The notes under the pieces: generated by a model
Databases searched by the model: none
Told to the model about the DNA's origin: nothing
The model's input: the letters and a program-made list of their open reading frames with translations, nothing else
Program-made: the position numbers and the translations under genes
Part shown: positions 1-7,660 of the stretch, piece by piece
Layout of the letters: the number at the start of each line of letters is the position of its first letter
How positions within the stretch are numbered: position 1 is the stretch's first letter
DNA from: Actinopolyspora alba
GTDB taxonomy: Bacteria; Actinomycetota; Actinomycetes; Mycobacteriales; Pseudonocardiaceae
Direction of reading: 5' to 3'
DNA length: 64,000 nucleotides
NCBI RefSeq assembly: GCF_900112765.1
Contig: NZ_FOMZ01000001.1
Location: forward strand, 124,001 to 188,000

Positions 1-1
1 T

Positions 2-952
2 CCGGACGTGACGCTGGCCAGTGTGGAGCCGGGCAACGACCGCCCCGCGGGTTCGGTTTCGGGAGTCGCCTCTCGCGTGGTGCCCGCTGTGGTCTCGGTC
101 GAGGTGAGAATAGGTTCCGAGGGGGGTACCGGCTCGGGTGTCGTGATCGACGGCAACGGCTACGTCGTGACGAACAACCACGTGGTCTCGATGGCCGCGG
201 AAACACCGAACGCGAAGATATTCACGGTTTTCTCGGACGGCACCAGGACATCGGCTCGAATCGTCGGACGCGATCCGCAGACCGACCTCGCGGTGCTCAA
301 GGTGGAGGTCAGCAATCCGACCGTCGCGCGGTTGGGGTCCTCGGAGGATCTGCGCGTCGGGGACAGAGTACTGGCCATCGGTTCCCCGCTGGGGCTGGAC
401 AACACCGTCACCAGCGGCATCGTCAGTTCGATTGACCGGCCGATGCGACTCGCCGGTGAGGGCACCGACACCAACGCCGTGATCGACGCCATTCAGACCG
501 ACGCGGCCGTGAACCCGGGCAACTCGGGCGGAGCGTTGGTGTCGGGGAACGGAGCCGTGGTGGGCATCAACACGGCCATCAGGACGTTGGGCACGGGCGG
601 CAGCAGCGGATCGATCGGTCTCGGGTTCGCGATACCGATCGACAAGGTCCGCCGGATAGCCCAACAGCTCATCCGCACCGGTGAGGTACGGCACGCCGAG
701 CTCGGCGTGAACACCAAGTCGGTCACCGACGGCATCGCCGACGGTGCCCAGGTCCAGAACGTGCAGCAGGGCAGCGCCGCCGAGAAGGCCGGAATCGTCG
801 AGGGCGACGTGATCACCAAGGTGGACGACCGTGAGATCACCGGGGCCGACGAGTTGCAGGTCGCGGTGGACGAGCACGACGTGGGTGCGGTCGTTCCGGT
901 GACCGTGGTTCGCGATGGCAACGAACTCGTCCTGGACGTCACCCTCCAATAG
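2..952 (+). CDS. HtrA/DegP-type serine protease with PDZ domain, 5' partial
   Basis: Trypsin-like S1C protease that degrades or processes misfolded envelope proteins. The reading frame is open at the window edge, so the start and the expected N-terminal membrane anchor lie upstream; the GTG at 8 is probably internal. Counting from that GTG, the catalytic triad is visible: His58 in TNNHVV, Asp93 in TDLAVLKV and Ser173 in PGNSGGAL. The C-terminal 85 residues form one PDZ domain (GSAAEKAGIVEGDVITKVDD). It ends in TAG, 90 nt before tatB on the same strand. HtrA followed by tatB is a common actinobacterial order, and both act at the membrane. Family assignment is firm; the paralog (HtrA, PepD and so on) is not decided. 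Confidence 0.93.
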   Translation, partial: PDVTLASVEPGNDRPAGSVSGVASRVVPAVVSVEVRIGSEGGTGSGVVIDGNGYVVTNNHVVSMAAETPNAKIFTVFSDGTRTSARIVGRDPQTDLAVLKVEVSNPTVARLGSSEDLRVGDRVLAIGSPLGLDNTVTSGIVSSIDRPMRLAGEGTDTNAVIDAIQTDAAVNPGNSGGALVSGNGAVVGINTAIRTLGTGGSSGSIGLGFAIPIDKVRRIAQQLIRTGEVRHAELGVNTKSVTDGIADGAQVQNVQQGSAAEKAGIVEGDVITKVDDREITGADELQVAVDEHDVGAVVPVTVVRDGNELVLDVTLQ

Positions 953-1042
953 CGCGCCGAGTTTGGATAGGCTGAGTCCGGACAGCGGTTCCCGCTCACC
1001 CCACAGTGCGGGCACCGACGCGACGCCCCGGAAGGAGTCGAG

Positions 1043-1450
1043 GTGTTCGATAGCATCGGCTGGGGTGAGATCCTGGTTCTCATCGTCGCCGGTCTGTTCA
1101 TCCTCGGACCCGAACGGCTGCCTTCCGCGGCGGCCTGGCTGGGTAAGACGGTTCGTCAGGTCCGCGAGTACGCCACCGGAGCACGAGACCAGCTGCGTTC
1201 CGAGCTGGGACCGGAGTTCGACGATCTGCGCAAGCCGTTGGAGGATCTGCGCGGCATCCGCGATTTCGACCCCAAGCGGGCGGTGAGCAAGCACCTGTTC
1301 GACGACGAGAACCCGCTGGACGGGGTCACCAACGACCGGGGTTCGGGCACGAACGGGCACAAACCGAGATCGGACGCTCCCCCCTCGTTCCGTCGGGAAA
1401 AGCCGCTGGATCCGGGCGAACGCCCACCGTTCGACTCCGACGCCACCTGA
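1043..1450 (+). CDS. tatB: Sec-independent (twin-arginine) translocase subunit TatB
   Basis: Membrane component of the Tat system, which exports folded proteins carrying twin-arginine signals together with TatA and TatC. The 135-residue protein has the family layout. It begins with a short transmembrane helix ([20 protein letters not shown]), followed by the conserved G-P-E-R-L-P motif at the hinge. An amphipathic helix ([18 protein letters not shown]) and an unstructured acidic/proline tail complete it. The GTG start at 1043 is set by GAAGGAG five nt upstream. It lies downstream of the HtrA gene and is followed by a repeat-rich non-coding stretch before the convergent aminopeptidase gene. 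TatA would be shorter and lacks the long helical tail, so TatB is preferred. Confidence 0.93.
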   Translation: MFDSIGWGEILVLIVAGLFILGPERLPSAAAWLGKTVRQVREYATGARDQLRSELGPEFDDLRKPLEDLRGIRDFDPKRAVSKHLFDDENPLDGVTNDRGSGTNGHKPRSDAPPSFRREKPLDPGERPPFDSDAT

Positions 1451-1510
1451 CGGTCGGGACGGTCCCGCGCCCGGACAAGCACCGTGAGTAGCGCGGCGTC
1501 GATTCGCGGC

Positions 1511-1606
1511 GTCGATTTCTCGCGAAATCGCCGCGCGGTTGGGTGGCCCTCGGTGCGTGAGGTGGTGGGACTCCGGCTCCGTCGATTTCTCGCGAAATCG
1601 CCGCGC
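1511..1606. repeat. two copies of a palindromic repeat, core CGATTTCTCGCGAAATCG
   Basis: The 26-nt stretch beginning GTCGATTTCTCGCGAAATCG occurs at 1511-1536 and again, identical, at 1581-1606, a 70-nt period. Its core folds as a 7-bp stem (CGATTTC/GAAATCG) with a TCGC loop. A third, slightly diverged copy lies at 13328-13346. All copies are intergenic. Function unknown; it could be a protein-binding palindrome or a REP-like element. Confidence 0.75.
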
Positions 1607-1694
1607 CGCTACGGCGCAAGTCGAACTCCCACCACTCCCGCAAGTCGAGTCCCGACCGCCCTCGCGATCGGCACCGCCGCGGGTTCTCCGGTGC

Positions 1695-1763
1695 GGCTCT
1701 CGCGAGGAAGGCCCGACGTCGCGTAGGTGCCTACCCGATGTCGGGCCTCCCGGAGCGAGAGCC
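1695..1763. terminator. long imperfect hairpin between convergent tatB and pepA
   Basis: The arms GGCTCTCGC (1695-1703) and GCGAGAGCC (1755-1763) pair perfectly. Inner segments GGCCCGAC/GTCGGGCC and CGTAGG/CCTACC also pair, giving a stem of about 30 nt with bulges. It sits between the 3' ends of two convergent genes, where a bidirectional terminator is expected. There is no U-tract. The right arm and the following bases to about 1782 belong to a dispersed repeat found again at 12081-12132 and in part at 13430-13455. Confidence 0.55.
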
Positions 1764-1812
1764 GTGCGAGAGGTTCCGCCAAGAACCCAGCTACGGAAGC
1801 CGGGAGACCGAC

Positions 1813-3387
1813 CTAGTCACCCAGGCCGGCGACGAATTCGACGAGGGTGCGGGCGGCGAACCCGGTGGCCCCCGCGACCACCTCGTCGTAGGGTTTGTCG
1901 GCGCGCGCGGGACCGGCGATGTCGAGGTGCGCCCACGGCAACTCGCCGGTGAACTCGCGGAGGAACAGTGCCGCCATCAGCGCGCCAGGGCCCTGTGCTG
2001 CCTGCTTGACGTCGGCCGTGGTGCCGCGGACGTCGGTGGCGTGGTCCTCGGACAGCGGCATGGGCCACCAGTTCTCACCGGCACGCCGCCCGGCGTCACG
2101 CACCCGTTCACCGAGTTTCTCGTCGCTGCTGAACACACCACCGGTTCGCAGCCCGAGCGCGACCTTCATCGCACCGGTCAACGTGGCGACGTCCACGATC
2201 AGATCGGGCTCGTGGTTGCGAACGGCGTAGCCGAGCGCGTCAGCCATCACCATGCGCCCCTCGGCGTCGGTGTTGGCTACCTCGGTCGTGGTCCCGTCGT
2301 AGTGACGCACCACGTCACCTGGGCGGTAGGCGGACCCGGAGACGTGGTTCTCCGCCATCGGGACCAACGCGGTCACGCGGGCGGGAAGCTCCAGCCTGGC
2401 TATGGCCAGCATGGCGCCGATCACGGCACCGCCACCCGCCATGTCGGTGCGCATCATTTCCATGCCCTCGGCGGGTTTCAACGAGATCCCGCCGGTGTCG
2501 AAAGTGATCCCTTTGCCCACCAGCACGACGTGGCGGATCCCGGAATCGGCGTTACCGGAACCCTGCCAGGTGAGTTCGAGGAGCCGCGGCGGCCTGGAAG
2601 ACCCGCCACCGACCGCGAGCACACCACCGAATCCCTGTCCGGCCAGCCACTTCTCGTCGCGCACCGTCGCGTTGAGTCCGGTTACGGAGCCGGTCATGGC
2701 AGCGGCGGTGTCGGCCAGCCAAGCCGGGCTCTTGACGTTGGAAGGCGCGTTGGCGAGGTCGCGTGCGACCGAGGTCGCCGAGGCCCACTCCCTGGCGCGT
2801 CGGGCGGTCTCGCGCAGCCGCGTGACGTCCTCACCCGGCTGAGCCACCAGCAGAACCTTGCGCACGCGGGGCGGGGTCGGACGCGCACTCACCCTGAAGT
2901 GGTACTCCCCCAGTGCCACGCCCAGGGTGAGGGCGCTGACGAGCTCCGGGGTGACCCCGGAGGGCAGCCGGAACTGCACGTACTCCACGTCCAGCGCCTC
3001 ACCCAGATCGCGGGGATCGGCTCCCTCACCACCGGAGTCGCCGATACGGGCGCGAATCGCCCTGGCCAGTTCACCACCAGCGGTGCGCCAGCGGAACGGC
3101 TCACCGTCACCGATGCCCACAGCCCAGCCGAGTCGCCCCTCGGAAAGCGGAACCGCGCGGACTTCACCCGCCTTGCCACTGACGTCCAGTGCTCGCAGGG
3201 TCGCGGTGTCGACGCCGAGGTTCCCGGCGGCGGTTTCCAGATCCGGTTCGCCGTCGATGTCGGCCACCGGTACCGCGGCCGGGATTCCCTCACCCCATCG
3301 TTCGACGACGTCGACCTCGACCAAAGCGGTCGGAATCACGGGAAGAACGGCTTCCGGGTTCGAAGCCGCGGGAGCGGAACCGGGCAC
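1813..3387 (-). CDS. pepA: leucyl aminopeptidase (M17 family)
   Basis: Cytosolic di-metal aminopeptidase that removes N-terminal residues in peptide turnover. The C-terminal catalytic half carries the M17 signature NTDAEGRM. It also has the metal/substrate region VGKGITFDTGGISLKP, with catalytic Lys and ligand Asp, and DMAGGGAV. The N-terminal third is the less conserved M17 N-domain. The frame stays open to 3570, but I chose GTG 3387 because AGGAAGG lies seven nt upstream. That gives 524 residues, near the usual 500, whereas 3450 and 3570 have no ribosome site. Convergent with tatB. Family call secure, start moderately so. Confidence 0.92.
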   Translation of the reverse strand: MPGSAPAASNPEAVLPVIPTALVEVDVVERWGEGIPAAVPVADIDGEPDLETAAGNLGVDTATLRALDVSGKAGEVRAVPLSEGRLGWAVGIGDGEPFRWRTAGGELARAIRARIGDSGGEGADPRDLGEALDVEYVQFRLPSGVTPELVSALTLGVALGEYHFRVSARPTPPRVRKVLLVAQPGEDVTRLRETARRAREWASATSVARDLANAPSNVKSPAWLADTAAAMTGSVTGLNATVRDEKWLAGQGFGGVLAVGGGSSRPPRLLELTWQGSGNADSGIRHVVLVGKGITFDTGGISLKPAEGMEMMRTDMAGGGAVIGAMLAIARLELPARVTALVPMAENHVSGSAYRPGDVVRHYDGTTTEVANTDAEGRMVMADALGYAVRNHEPDLIVDVATLTGAMKVALGLRTGGVFSSDEKLGERVRDAGRRAGENWWPMPLSEDHATDVRGTTADVKQAAQGPGALMAALFLREFTGELPWAHLDIAGPARADKPYDEVVAGATGFAARTLVEFVAGLGD

Positions 3388-3582
3388 TGCGGCACCTTCC
3401 TGACCTGGTTGTTCGGTTGGTTCGTGCTGTCGTGGGACCAAAACGATCACTCGATCGAGACCATAACCGGGGATCGTCCCGGCCCGTACCGGCGCGCCGG
3501 AAAGTGACCCCGGCACCCACCGGCGCCGGGATCGCTCGCATGGCGGGGCGAGCGGACGCTCGCCGGTCACCTCACGGCGGCC

Positions 3583-3750
3583 TCAACCGGTGACCGAGTT
3601 TAGAGCCTCGCTCAGATTCGTGGCCTCCTCCATCGTCATTTCGACGACAAGACGCCCACCACCCTCGAGCGGGATGCGCATCACGACTCCGCGTCCCTCC
3701 TTGGTCACCTCGAGGGGACCGTCACCGGTCCGGGGCTTCATGGCCGCCAT
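3583..3750 (-). CDS. DUF3117 domain protein, small conserved actinobacterial protein
   Basis: A 55-residue protein of a family found almost universally in actinobacteria, with no established function. The start MAAMKPRTGDGPLEVTKEGR is typical of the family. The rest is a single compact alpha/beta segment (VVMRIPLEGGGRLVVEMTMEEATNLSEAL). The ATG at 3750 is chosen over an ATG 24 nt upstream because GGAGGGAG lies six nt before it. It stands alone, divergent from the enoyl-CoA hydratase unit, with 358 nt between. Confidence 0.9.
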   Translation of the reverse strand: MAAMKPRTGDGPLEVTKEGRGVVMRIPLEGGGRLVVEMTMEEATNLSEALNSVTG

Positions 3751-4108
3751 AGCGTGCTCCCTCCGTGAACTCATCCCACCGACTGGTCACCGGACCAGCC
3801 TTTGTCCTACATTCTCCCCCATCCGGACGCACCCGCGAAACCGAACCGATCAACTTCCGTCCGTGCTGCGCTGCTCGAACGATGCGTCCAGGCTGCGAAC
3901 TCCATCATCCTGGCCCGCCGATCGGCGAGTCGAAGACCTTTCGGGCGCGTCGCCGTGCCGGTCGGCCACATCCACGACGGGTGGGCACCACAGCGGACAT
4001 CCCACCACAACCACGAACCACCGCCCGTGTTCCCGCGGTGCACACTGCCGAGGTGACGGGGTCGGGACGGGTGCGCACGGCTACTCACCGAACGAAACGA
4101 GGTCTACT
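3751..4108. other. 358-nt divergent intergenic region, no gene seen
   Basis: This separates the divergent DUF3117 gene and the enoyl-CoA hydratase unit. The open frames across it have no plausible ribosome sites and no recognisable protein similarity. It must contain both promoters, but I cannot place convincing -35/-10 boxes. Confidence 0.5.
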
Positions 4109-4204
4109 GTGGAGCAAGAGGCGAACGACTCGACCGTGGTGAGTATCACAACGAACCGGGGACGGGCCACCGTCCACGCCGATGACGAGGGAGATGTGGC
4201 GTGA
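4109..4204 (+). CDS. 31-residue leader ORF translationally coupled to enoyl-CoA hydratase
   Basis: GTG at 4109, six nt after a GAGGT box, opens a frame of 31 codons (VEQEANDSTVVSITTNRGRA...). Its stop TGA overlaps the GTG start of the next gene in a GTGA arrangement. That arrangement is the usual sign of translational coupling in this genome. The peptide is acidic, has no recognisable motif, and could be a regulatory leader or simply a small protein. It could also be chance, since the frame is open well upstream. No family recognised. Confidence 0.4.
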   Translation: MEQEANDSTVVSITTNRGRATVHADDEGDVA

Positions 4205-4989
4205 CCGAGGTACTGCTGACCGAAAACATCGATGGTGTGCGCCGAATCACACTCAATCGGCCCGACTCGTACAACTCGCTCACCGTGGAGCTCAAGGAAC
4301 GGTTGATCGAAGCCTTCCGAGCGGCGGCGGCCGACGACTCGGTCCGGGCGGTGGTGATCACCGGAGCGGGCAAGGCGTTCTGCGCCGGTCAGGACCTCAA
4401 GGAACACATCAGTCAACTGGACTCCGGCGACAGCACGCCGATGCACACCGTGGAGGAGCACTACAACCCGCTGATCCGTGCGATAACCACACTGCCCAAA
4501 CCGGTGATCGCGGCGATCAACGGCGTCGCGGCCGGAGCGGGCGCCTCGATCGCGTACGCCTGCGACCTTCGCATCGCGGCGGAGAACGCCAAGTTCGTGA
4601 TGTCGTTCGCCGACGTGGGTCTCTCCACCGACTCGGGGGCCTCCTGGACCCTGCCCCGGCTCATCGGCTACGGACGCGCGATGGAACTGCTGCTGCTGGG
4701 AGAGGCCGTGACCGCCGAAGCGGCGGAGCGGATGGGCATGGTCAACCGCGTGGTGCCCCGCGACGAGGCGGTGGACAACGCCACGGAACTGGCGGGACGC
4801 ATGGCCACCGGACCCACCAGCGCCTACGCCAGGATCAAGGAAACGATGCTGGCGGCGGCCGCCGAGGGGCTGGACGAGGCCCTCGCCGTGGAGGCCGGGG
4901 CGCAGAACCAGTGCGGCGGCACCCGGGACCACCGGGAGGCCGTGGACGCCTTCGTGGCGAAACGCTCCCCGGAGTTCACCGGCCAGTGA
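4201..4989 (+). CDS. enoyl-CoA hydratase/isomerase family protein (crotonase fold)
   Basis: Crotonase-fold enzyme of 262 residues, expected to hydrate or isomerise an enoyl-CoA in fatty-acid or phenylacetate-type degradation. The first oxyanion-hole segment is AFCAGQDLKEH and the second is NGVAAGAGASIAYACD. The region FADVGLSTDSGASW is closest to the PaaG/PaaF group: a Ser/Asp environment rather than the two-Glu pair of classic hydratases. An isomerase role is therefore possible. The GTG start overlaps the stop of a 31-codon leader ORF. No other fatty-acid or paa genes lie nearby, so the substrate cannot be inferred from context. Confidence 0.88.
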   Translation: MTEVLLTENIDGVRRITLNRPDSYNSLTVELKERLIEAFRAAAADDSVRAVVITGAGKAFCAGQDLKEHISQLDSGDSTPMHTVEEHYNPLIRAITTLPKPVIAAINGVAAGAGASIAYACDLRIAAENAKFVMSFADVGLSTDSGASWTLPRLIGYGRAMELLLLGEAVTAEAAERMGMVNRVVPRDEAVDNATELAGRMATGPTSAYARIKETMLAAAAEGLDEALAVEAGAQNQCGGTRDHREAVDAFVAKRSPEFTGQ

Positions 4990-5079
4990 GCGACCCGGCT
5001 AGCGTCGCCCCCGGGGTCGCGCGACAACGCCCGCGCGGCTGCCCGGCTCCCGACACACGCGCCGAGAACCACGTGGTGC

Positions 5080-5649
5080 TCACCCGGCGAGCCAGCACCC
5101 GGCGACGTGATCGTCGATCATTCCTGTCGCCTGCATCAACGCGTAGCAGGTGACGGGGCCGAGAAACCGAAAACCACGGTCGCGCAGTCGAGTGGCCATC
5201 GCGGCGGACTCCGGGGTGCTGGCAGGCACCTCCGCCGTGGTGGCCGGACGCGTCCTCGTGGCCGGGTCCGGCGCGAAGGACCAGAGCAGCTCGTCCAACG
5301 ACCGGTCCAGTTCGAGCACGGCACGGGCGTTGCCGATGGCGGCGTCGACCTTGGCCCGGTTCCGCACGATCCCACGGTCGGAGAGCAGTCGCTGCCGGTC
5401 TCGTTCGTCGAACTCGGCGACCCGCCGGGGATCGAAGTCCGCGAAGGCCGCCCGAAAGGCCGGGCGTTTCCGCAGGATGGTCAGCCAGGAGAGCCCGGAC
5501 TGGAAGGATTCCAGACAAAGTCGCTCGAACAAGGCGTGCTGCCCGTGCACGGGCTTGCCCCACTCGGTGTCGTGGTACTCCCGGTAGTCCGGCGGGTCCG
5601 CGCCCCACGAACAACGCGGTTTGCCGTCCGCACCGACGATCGCGGTCAC
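5080..5649 (-). CDS. tag: DNA-3-methyladenine glycosylase I
   Basis: Base-excision repair enzyme that removes 3-methyladenine from DNA, 189 residues as usual for Tag. Visible family features are the N-terminal RCSWGADPPDYREYHDTEWG, which holds the Cys and Glu/Trp of the base pocket, and FERLCLESFQSGLSWLTILRKR. The C-terminal zinc segment reads TCYALMQATGMIDDHVAGC. The GTG start overlaps the stop of the upstream SRPBCC gene by 4 nt (GTGA), showing co-translation. It is the last gene of a four-gene minus-strand unit and converges with the enoyl-CoA hydratase. Confidence 0.94.
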   Translation of the reverse strand: MTAIVGADGKPRCSWGADPPDYREYHDTEWGKPVHGQHALFERLCLESFQSGLSWLTILRKRPAFRAAFADFDPRRVAEFDERDRQRLLSDRGIVRNRAKVDAAIGNARAVLELDRSLDELLWSFAPDPATRTRPATTAEVPASTPESAAMATRLRDRGFRFLGPVTCYALMQATGMIDDHVAGCWLAG

Positions 5650-6107
5650 CGTTCTCCCCACTCGGTCTCGTAGTTCCGGCAGAACGCGACGAAGGAGCGC
5701 AGCGAACGGCGCAGGCCCCACTCGACGGCGGGTGCGGCCAGCGGCCAGCCGACCGCGAACACCGTGGGGAGCTCGAAGCGTTCCCACCAGAGGAACCGGC
5801 TACCACCCGCACCGTCGGGTTCCACCACGAAACCGCCGGTGCCCCGCACCAGCGCCCCGGTGTGCCGCACGGAGCACCTCTCGGGTGGTTGCCAGACCTC
5901 GATCCGCATCGTGTCGAGCACCCCCAGCGAACCGAGCCCGGTGAAGGCCGCCAGTTCCGAACCGGGACGGTCCCCACCGCCTCCCGCGATCCACACCCGG
6001 GTTCCCAACATCCACTCGCCCTGCCTGGACCAGTCGGTCACCGCGGCCCAGACCACCTCGGGAGCGTGGGGAACCGATATCGCGGACCGCAGTTCACGTT
6101 CGATCAT
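5646..6107 (-). CDS. SRPBCC (START/polyketide cyclase-like) family protein
   Basis: A 153-residue protein with the helix-grip layout. The opening MIERELRSAISVPHAPEVVWAAVTDWSRQGEW is typical of the polyketide_cyc2 / SRPBCC family, which binds hydrophobic ligands in a single pocket. A Gly-rich strand region and a C-terminal amphipathic helix (GLRRSLRSFVAFCRNYE) follow. ATG 6107 follows GAAGG by eight nt and overlaps the end of the DivIVA-like gene by 14 nt. The stop overlaps tag. Ligand and role are unknown; linkage to tag and the DivIVA-like gene does not suggest one. Confidence 0.8.
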   Translation of the reverse strand: MIERELRSAISVPHAPEVVWAAVTDWSRQGEWMLGTRVWIAGGGGDRPGSELAAFTGLGSLGVLDTMRIEVWQPPERCSVRHTGALVRGTGGFVVEPDGAGGSRFLWWERFELPTVFAVGWPLAAPAVEWGLRRSLRSFVAFCRNYETEWGER

Positions 6108-6564
6108 GGTTGTCACCTTCCCGGCCGGTCGGGTCCGCTCCCCCGTGCTGCTGGTCCTCACCGCCGTGGGACCGCTCCGCTTCCTCGTGTGGCCGGTCCG
6201 CTTCCACATGTGGCCGGTCCGCTTCCTCGTGTGACCGGTCCGCTTCGCCGCACGGCGCGCGGCTCTCGACCTCGCGAAGCGACTGTTCGAGCACCGCGAC
6301 GCGCTGCCGCGTGTCGTCGAGCTCGTCGGCCAACCGATCCAACGCCCAGTCGACCTCGGAAGCCTTGTAGCCGCGGAAGACCTGTTGGAAACGCAGCGAC
6401 CGGACATCGTCCCCGGTCACCGGCGGGGGCGGCAACCGGGTGGGTGTGGCCCCCGGCGGCAACGGTTCCAGTTCCTCACCGCGTCCGAACACGAGCACGG
6501 CCAGCAGATAGACCACCGCCGCCACCGCGAGCACGATCACGACGTAGATGAGTGCACTTGCCAC
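6094..6564 (-). CDS. membrane-anchored DivIVA-like protein with heptapeptide repeats
   Basis: A 156-residue protein. One N-terminal transmembrane helix (IYVVIVLAVAAVVYLLAVLVF) is followed by a proline-rich linker. A short DivIVA-domain-like segment (FRGYKASEVDWALDRLADEL) and a coiled coil ending near LREVES come next. The tail contains four consecutive seven-residue repeats of the type EEADRPH. Proteins with this layout are conserved in actinobacteria, often annotated as DivIVA-domain proteins, and are presumed to act at curved membrane or in cell-wall growth. The GTG at 6564 is chosen because it puts the helix at the N terminus; no strong ribosome site is visible. It overlaps the SRPBCC gene by 14 nt and lies 35 nt after the padR-like gene. 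Confidence 0.72.
   Translation of the reverse strand: MASALIYVVIVLAVAAVVYLLAVLVFGRGEELEPLPPGATPTRLPPPPVTGDDVRSLRFQQVFRGYKASEVDWALDRLADELDDTRQRVAVLEQSLREVESRAPCGEADRSHEEADRPHVEADRPHEEAERSHGGEDQQHGGADPTGREGDNHDRT
6166..6249. repeat. four 21-bp tandem repeats within the DivIVA-like gene
   Basis: Four in-frame 21-nt units at 6166, 6187, 6208 and 6229 share the core CCGGTCCGCTTC (first unit CCGCTCCGCTTC). They encode the heptapeptides EEADRPH and variants. As a perfect multiple of three they can expand or contract without a frameshift. Confidence 0.85.
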
Positions 6565-6599
6565 AGCACAGATCGTGGCACGTGACTTCCCGCGCGGCG

Positions 6600-6935
6600 C
6601 TATCGGACCGATGCGGCTGGCGGCCCCAGCACACCGTCGATGGCCGCCGTGAACTCGCGCCAGGCACGCCGTTCGTCGTTGAGCGTTCGCATCCCGGAGG
6701 GGGTCAGGCTGTACGTCCGCCGCTGCCTGCCACCGACGGTACTCCACTCACTGCGCACGTAACCCGCTCGTTCGAGCCGCCGCAGCGCCGGGTACACGGT
6801 CCCGGTGGGCAACGACACGGCGCCACCACTGCGCTGTTGCAGTGCCTCGATGATCGCGTAGCCGTGCAGCCGTTTGCCGTCCAGTGTGGCCAGCAGCAGT
6901 CCGTCCAAATGACCGCGGAGCGCATCAGCTTTCAC
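6600..6935 (-). CDS. PadR family transcriptional regulator
   Basis: A 111-residue winged-helix regulator of the PadR family. The HTH core reads LHGYAIIEALQQRSGG...LPTGTVYPALRRLERAGYVRSEW, with the conserved G-Y and the T-V-Y-P-A-L recognition helix. The wing is RRRTYSLTPSG. PadR proteins usually repress a neighbouring membrane or stress gene. Here the gene lies 35 nt upstream of the DivIVA-like gene on the same strand, so it may head and autoregulate the PadR / DivIVA-like / SRPBCC / Tag unit. The C-terminal dimerisation helix is short. Confidence 0.9.
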   Translation of the reverse strand: MKADALRGHLDGLLLATLDGKRLHGYAIIEALQQRSGGAVSLPTGTVYPALRRLERAGYVRSEWSTVGGRQRRTYSLTPSGMRTLNDERRAWREFTAAIDGVLGPPAASVR

Positions 6936-7067
6936 AGGTAGCCACTCTACGTTCCCGGATGGACACTGTCACCGAATTTCCCGCAAGAGACTTAGGTCCC
7001 GTCGACCCCCCGGGATAAATGAGTTGTGTCACAGCCAGCTCTCGAATCCCGAGCGGGGCGTCGGGAG

Positions 7068-7637
7068 TCAGCCCGAACAGGCCCGCAACGCCGAGTCCAC
7101 GTCCTCGACCACTGTCAGCGCGTCCAGCGATCCCCGCGAGGCGAAGCCGGACTCCACGAGTTCACGGGTCCAGTCCAGCAGGCCGCGATAGTGCCCGTCC
7201 GGATCCAGCAGCACCACGGGTTTGGTGTGCATGCCGATGTAGCGCGATGTCCACACCTCGAACAGCTCCTCGCAGGTACCGATACCGCCCGGCAGCGCGA
7301 GAAAGGCCGTGGCGTGCGCGTCCATGAGCCCCTTGCGTTCCCGCATCGTGTCGACCACCAGCAGCTCGTCCGCCTCGGTGTCGGCCACTTCGCGGTCGAC
7401 CAGCTCGCGGGGAATGACGCCGACAGTACGGGCTCCGCCCGAGCGGGCGGCCCGGGCGACTTCGCCCATCATGGACACTCGTCCACCGCCGGAAACCAGC
7501 TTCCAGCCACGTTCGGCGATCCCGGCACCCACCTCTCCCGCGAGGCGTACGTAGCGTTCCGGGACGGGACGCGAGGCGCAGTAGACGCACACGGTGACCT
7601 GCCCGGTCGCCCCCTGTCCCTGGACGTGCTGTGTCAT
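7068..7637 (-). CDS. LOG family protein (nucleoside 5'-monophosphate phosphoribohydrolase type)
   Basis: A 189-residue Rossmann-fold member of TIGR00730. Plant-type LOG enzymes release free cytokinin bases by cleaving ribose 5-phosphate from cytokinin nucleotides; bacterial relatives are AMP/IMP-type nucleosidases. The signature PGGIGTCEELFEVWT (PGGxGTxxE) and the nucleotide loop SGGGRVSMMG are present, as is the N-terminal VCVYCASRP. It follows a second, longer LOG gene on the same strand with a 23-nt gap, so the two are probably co-transcribed. True substrate unknown. Confidence 0.88.
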   Translation of the reverse strand: MTQHVQGQGATGQVTVCVYCASRPVPERYVRLAGEVGAGIAERGWKLVSGGGRVSMMGEVARAARSGGARTVGVIPRELVDREVADTEADELLVVDTMRERKGLMDAHATAFLALPGGIGTCEELFEVWTSRYIGMHTKPVVLLDPDGHYRGLLDWTRELVESGFASRGSLDALTVVEDVDSALRACSG

Positions 7638-7660
7638 GCTGCCTCCGGCTGCGAAGCCTG

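Noticed and set aside
1738-3507. 589-codon open frame on the + strand opposite pepA
   Set aside because: It mirrors the aminopeptidase gene, has no recognisable domain, and reflects high-GC third-position bias. The M17 motifs are all on the minus strand.
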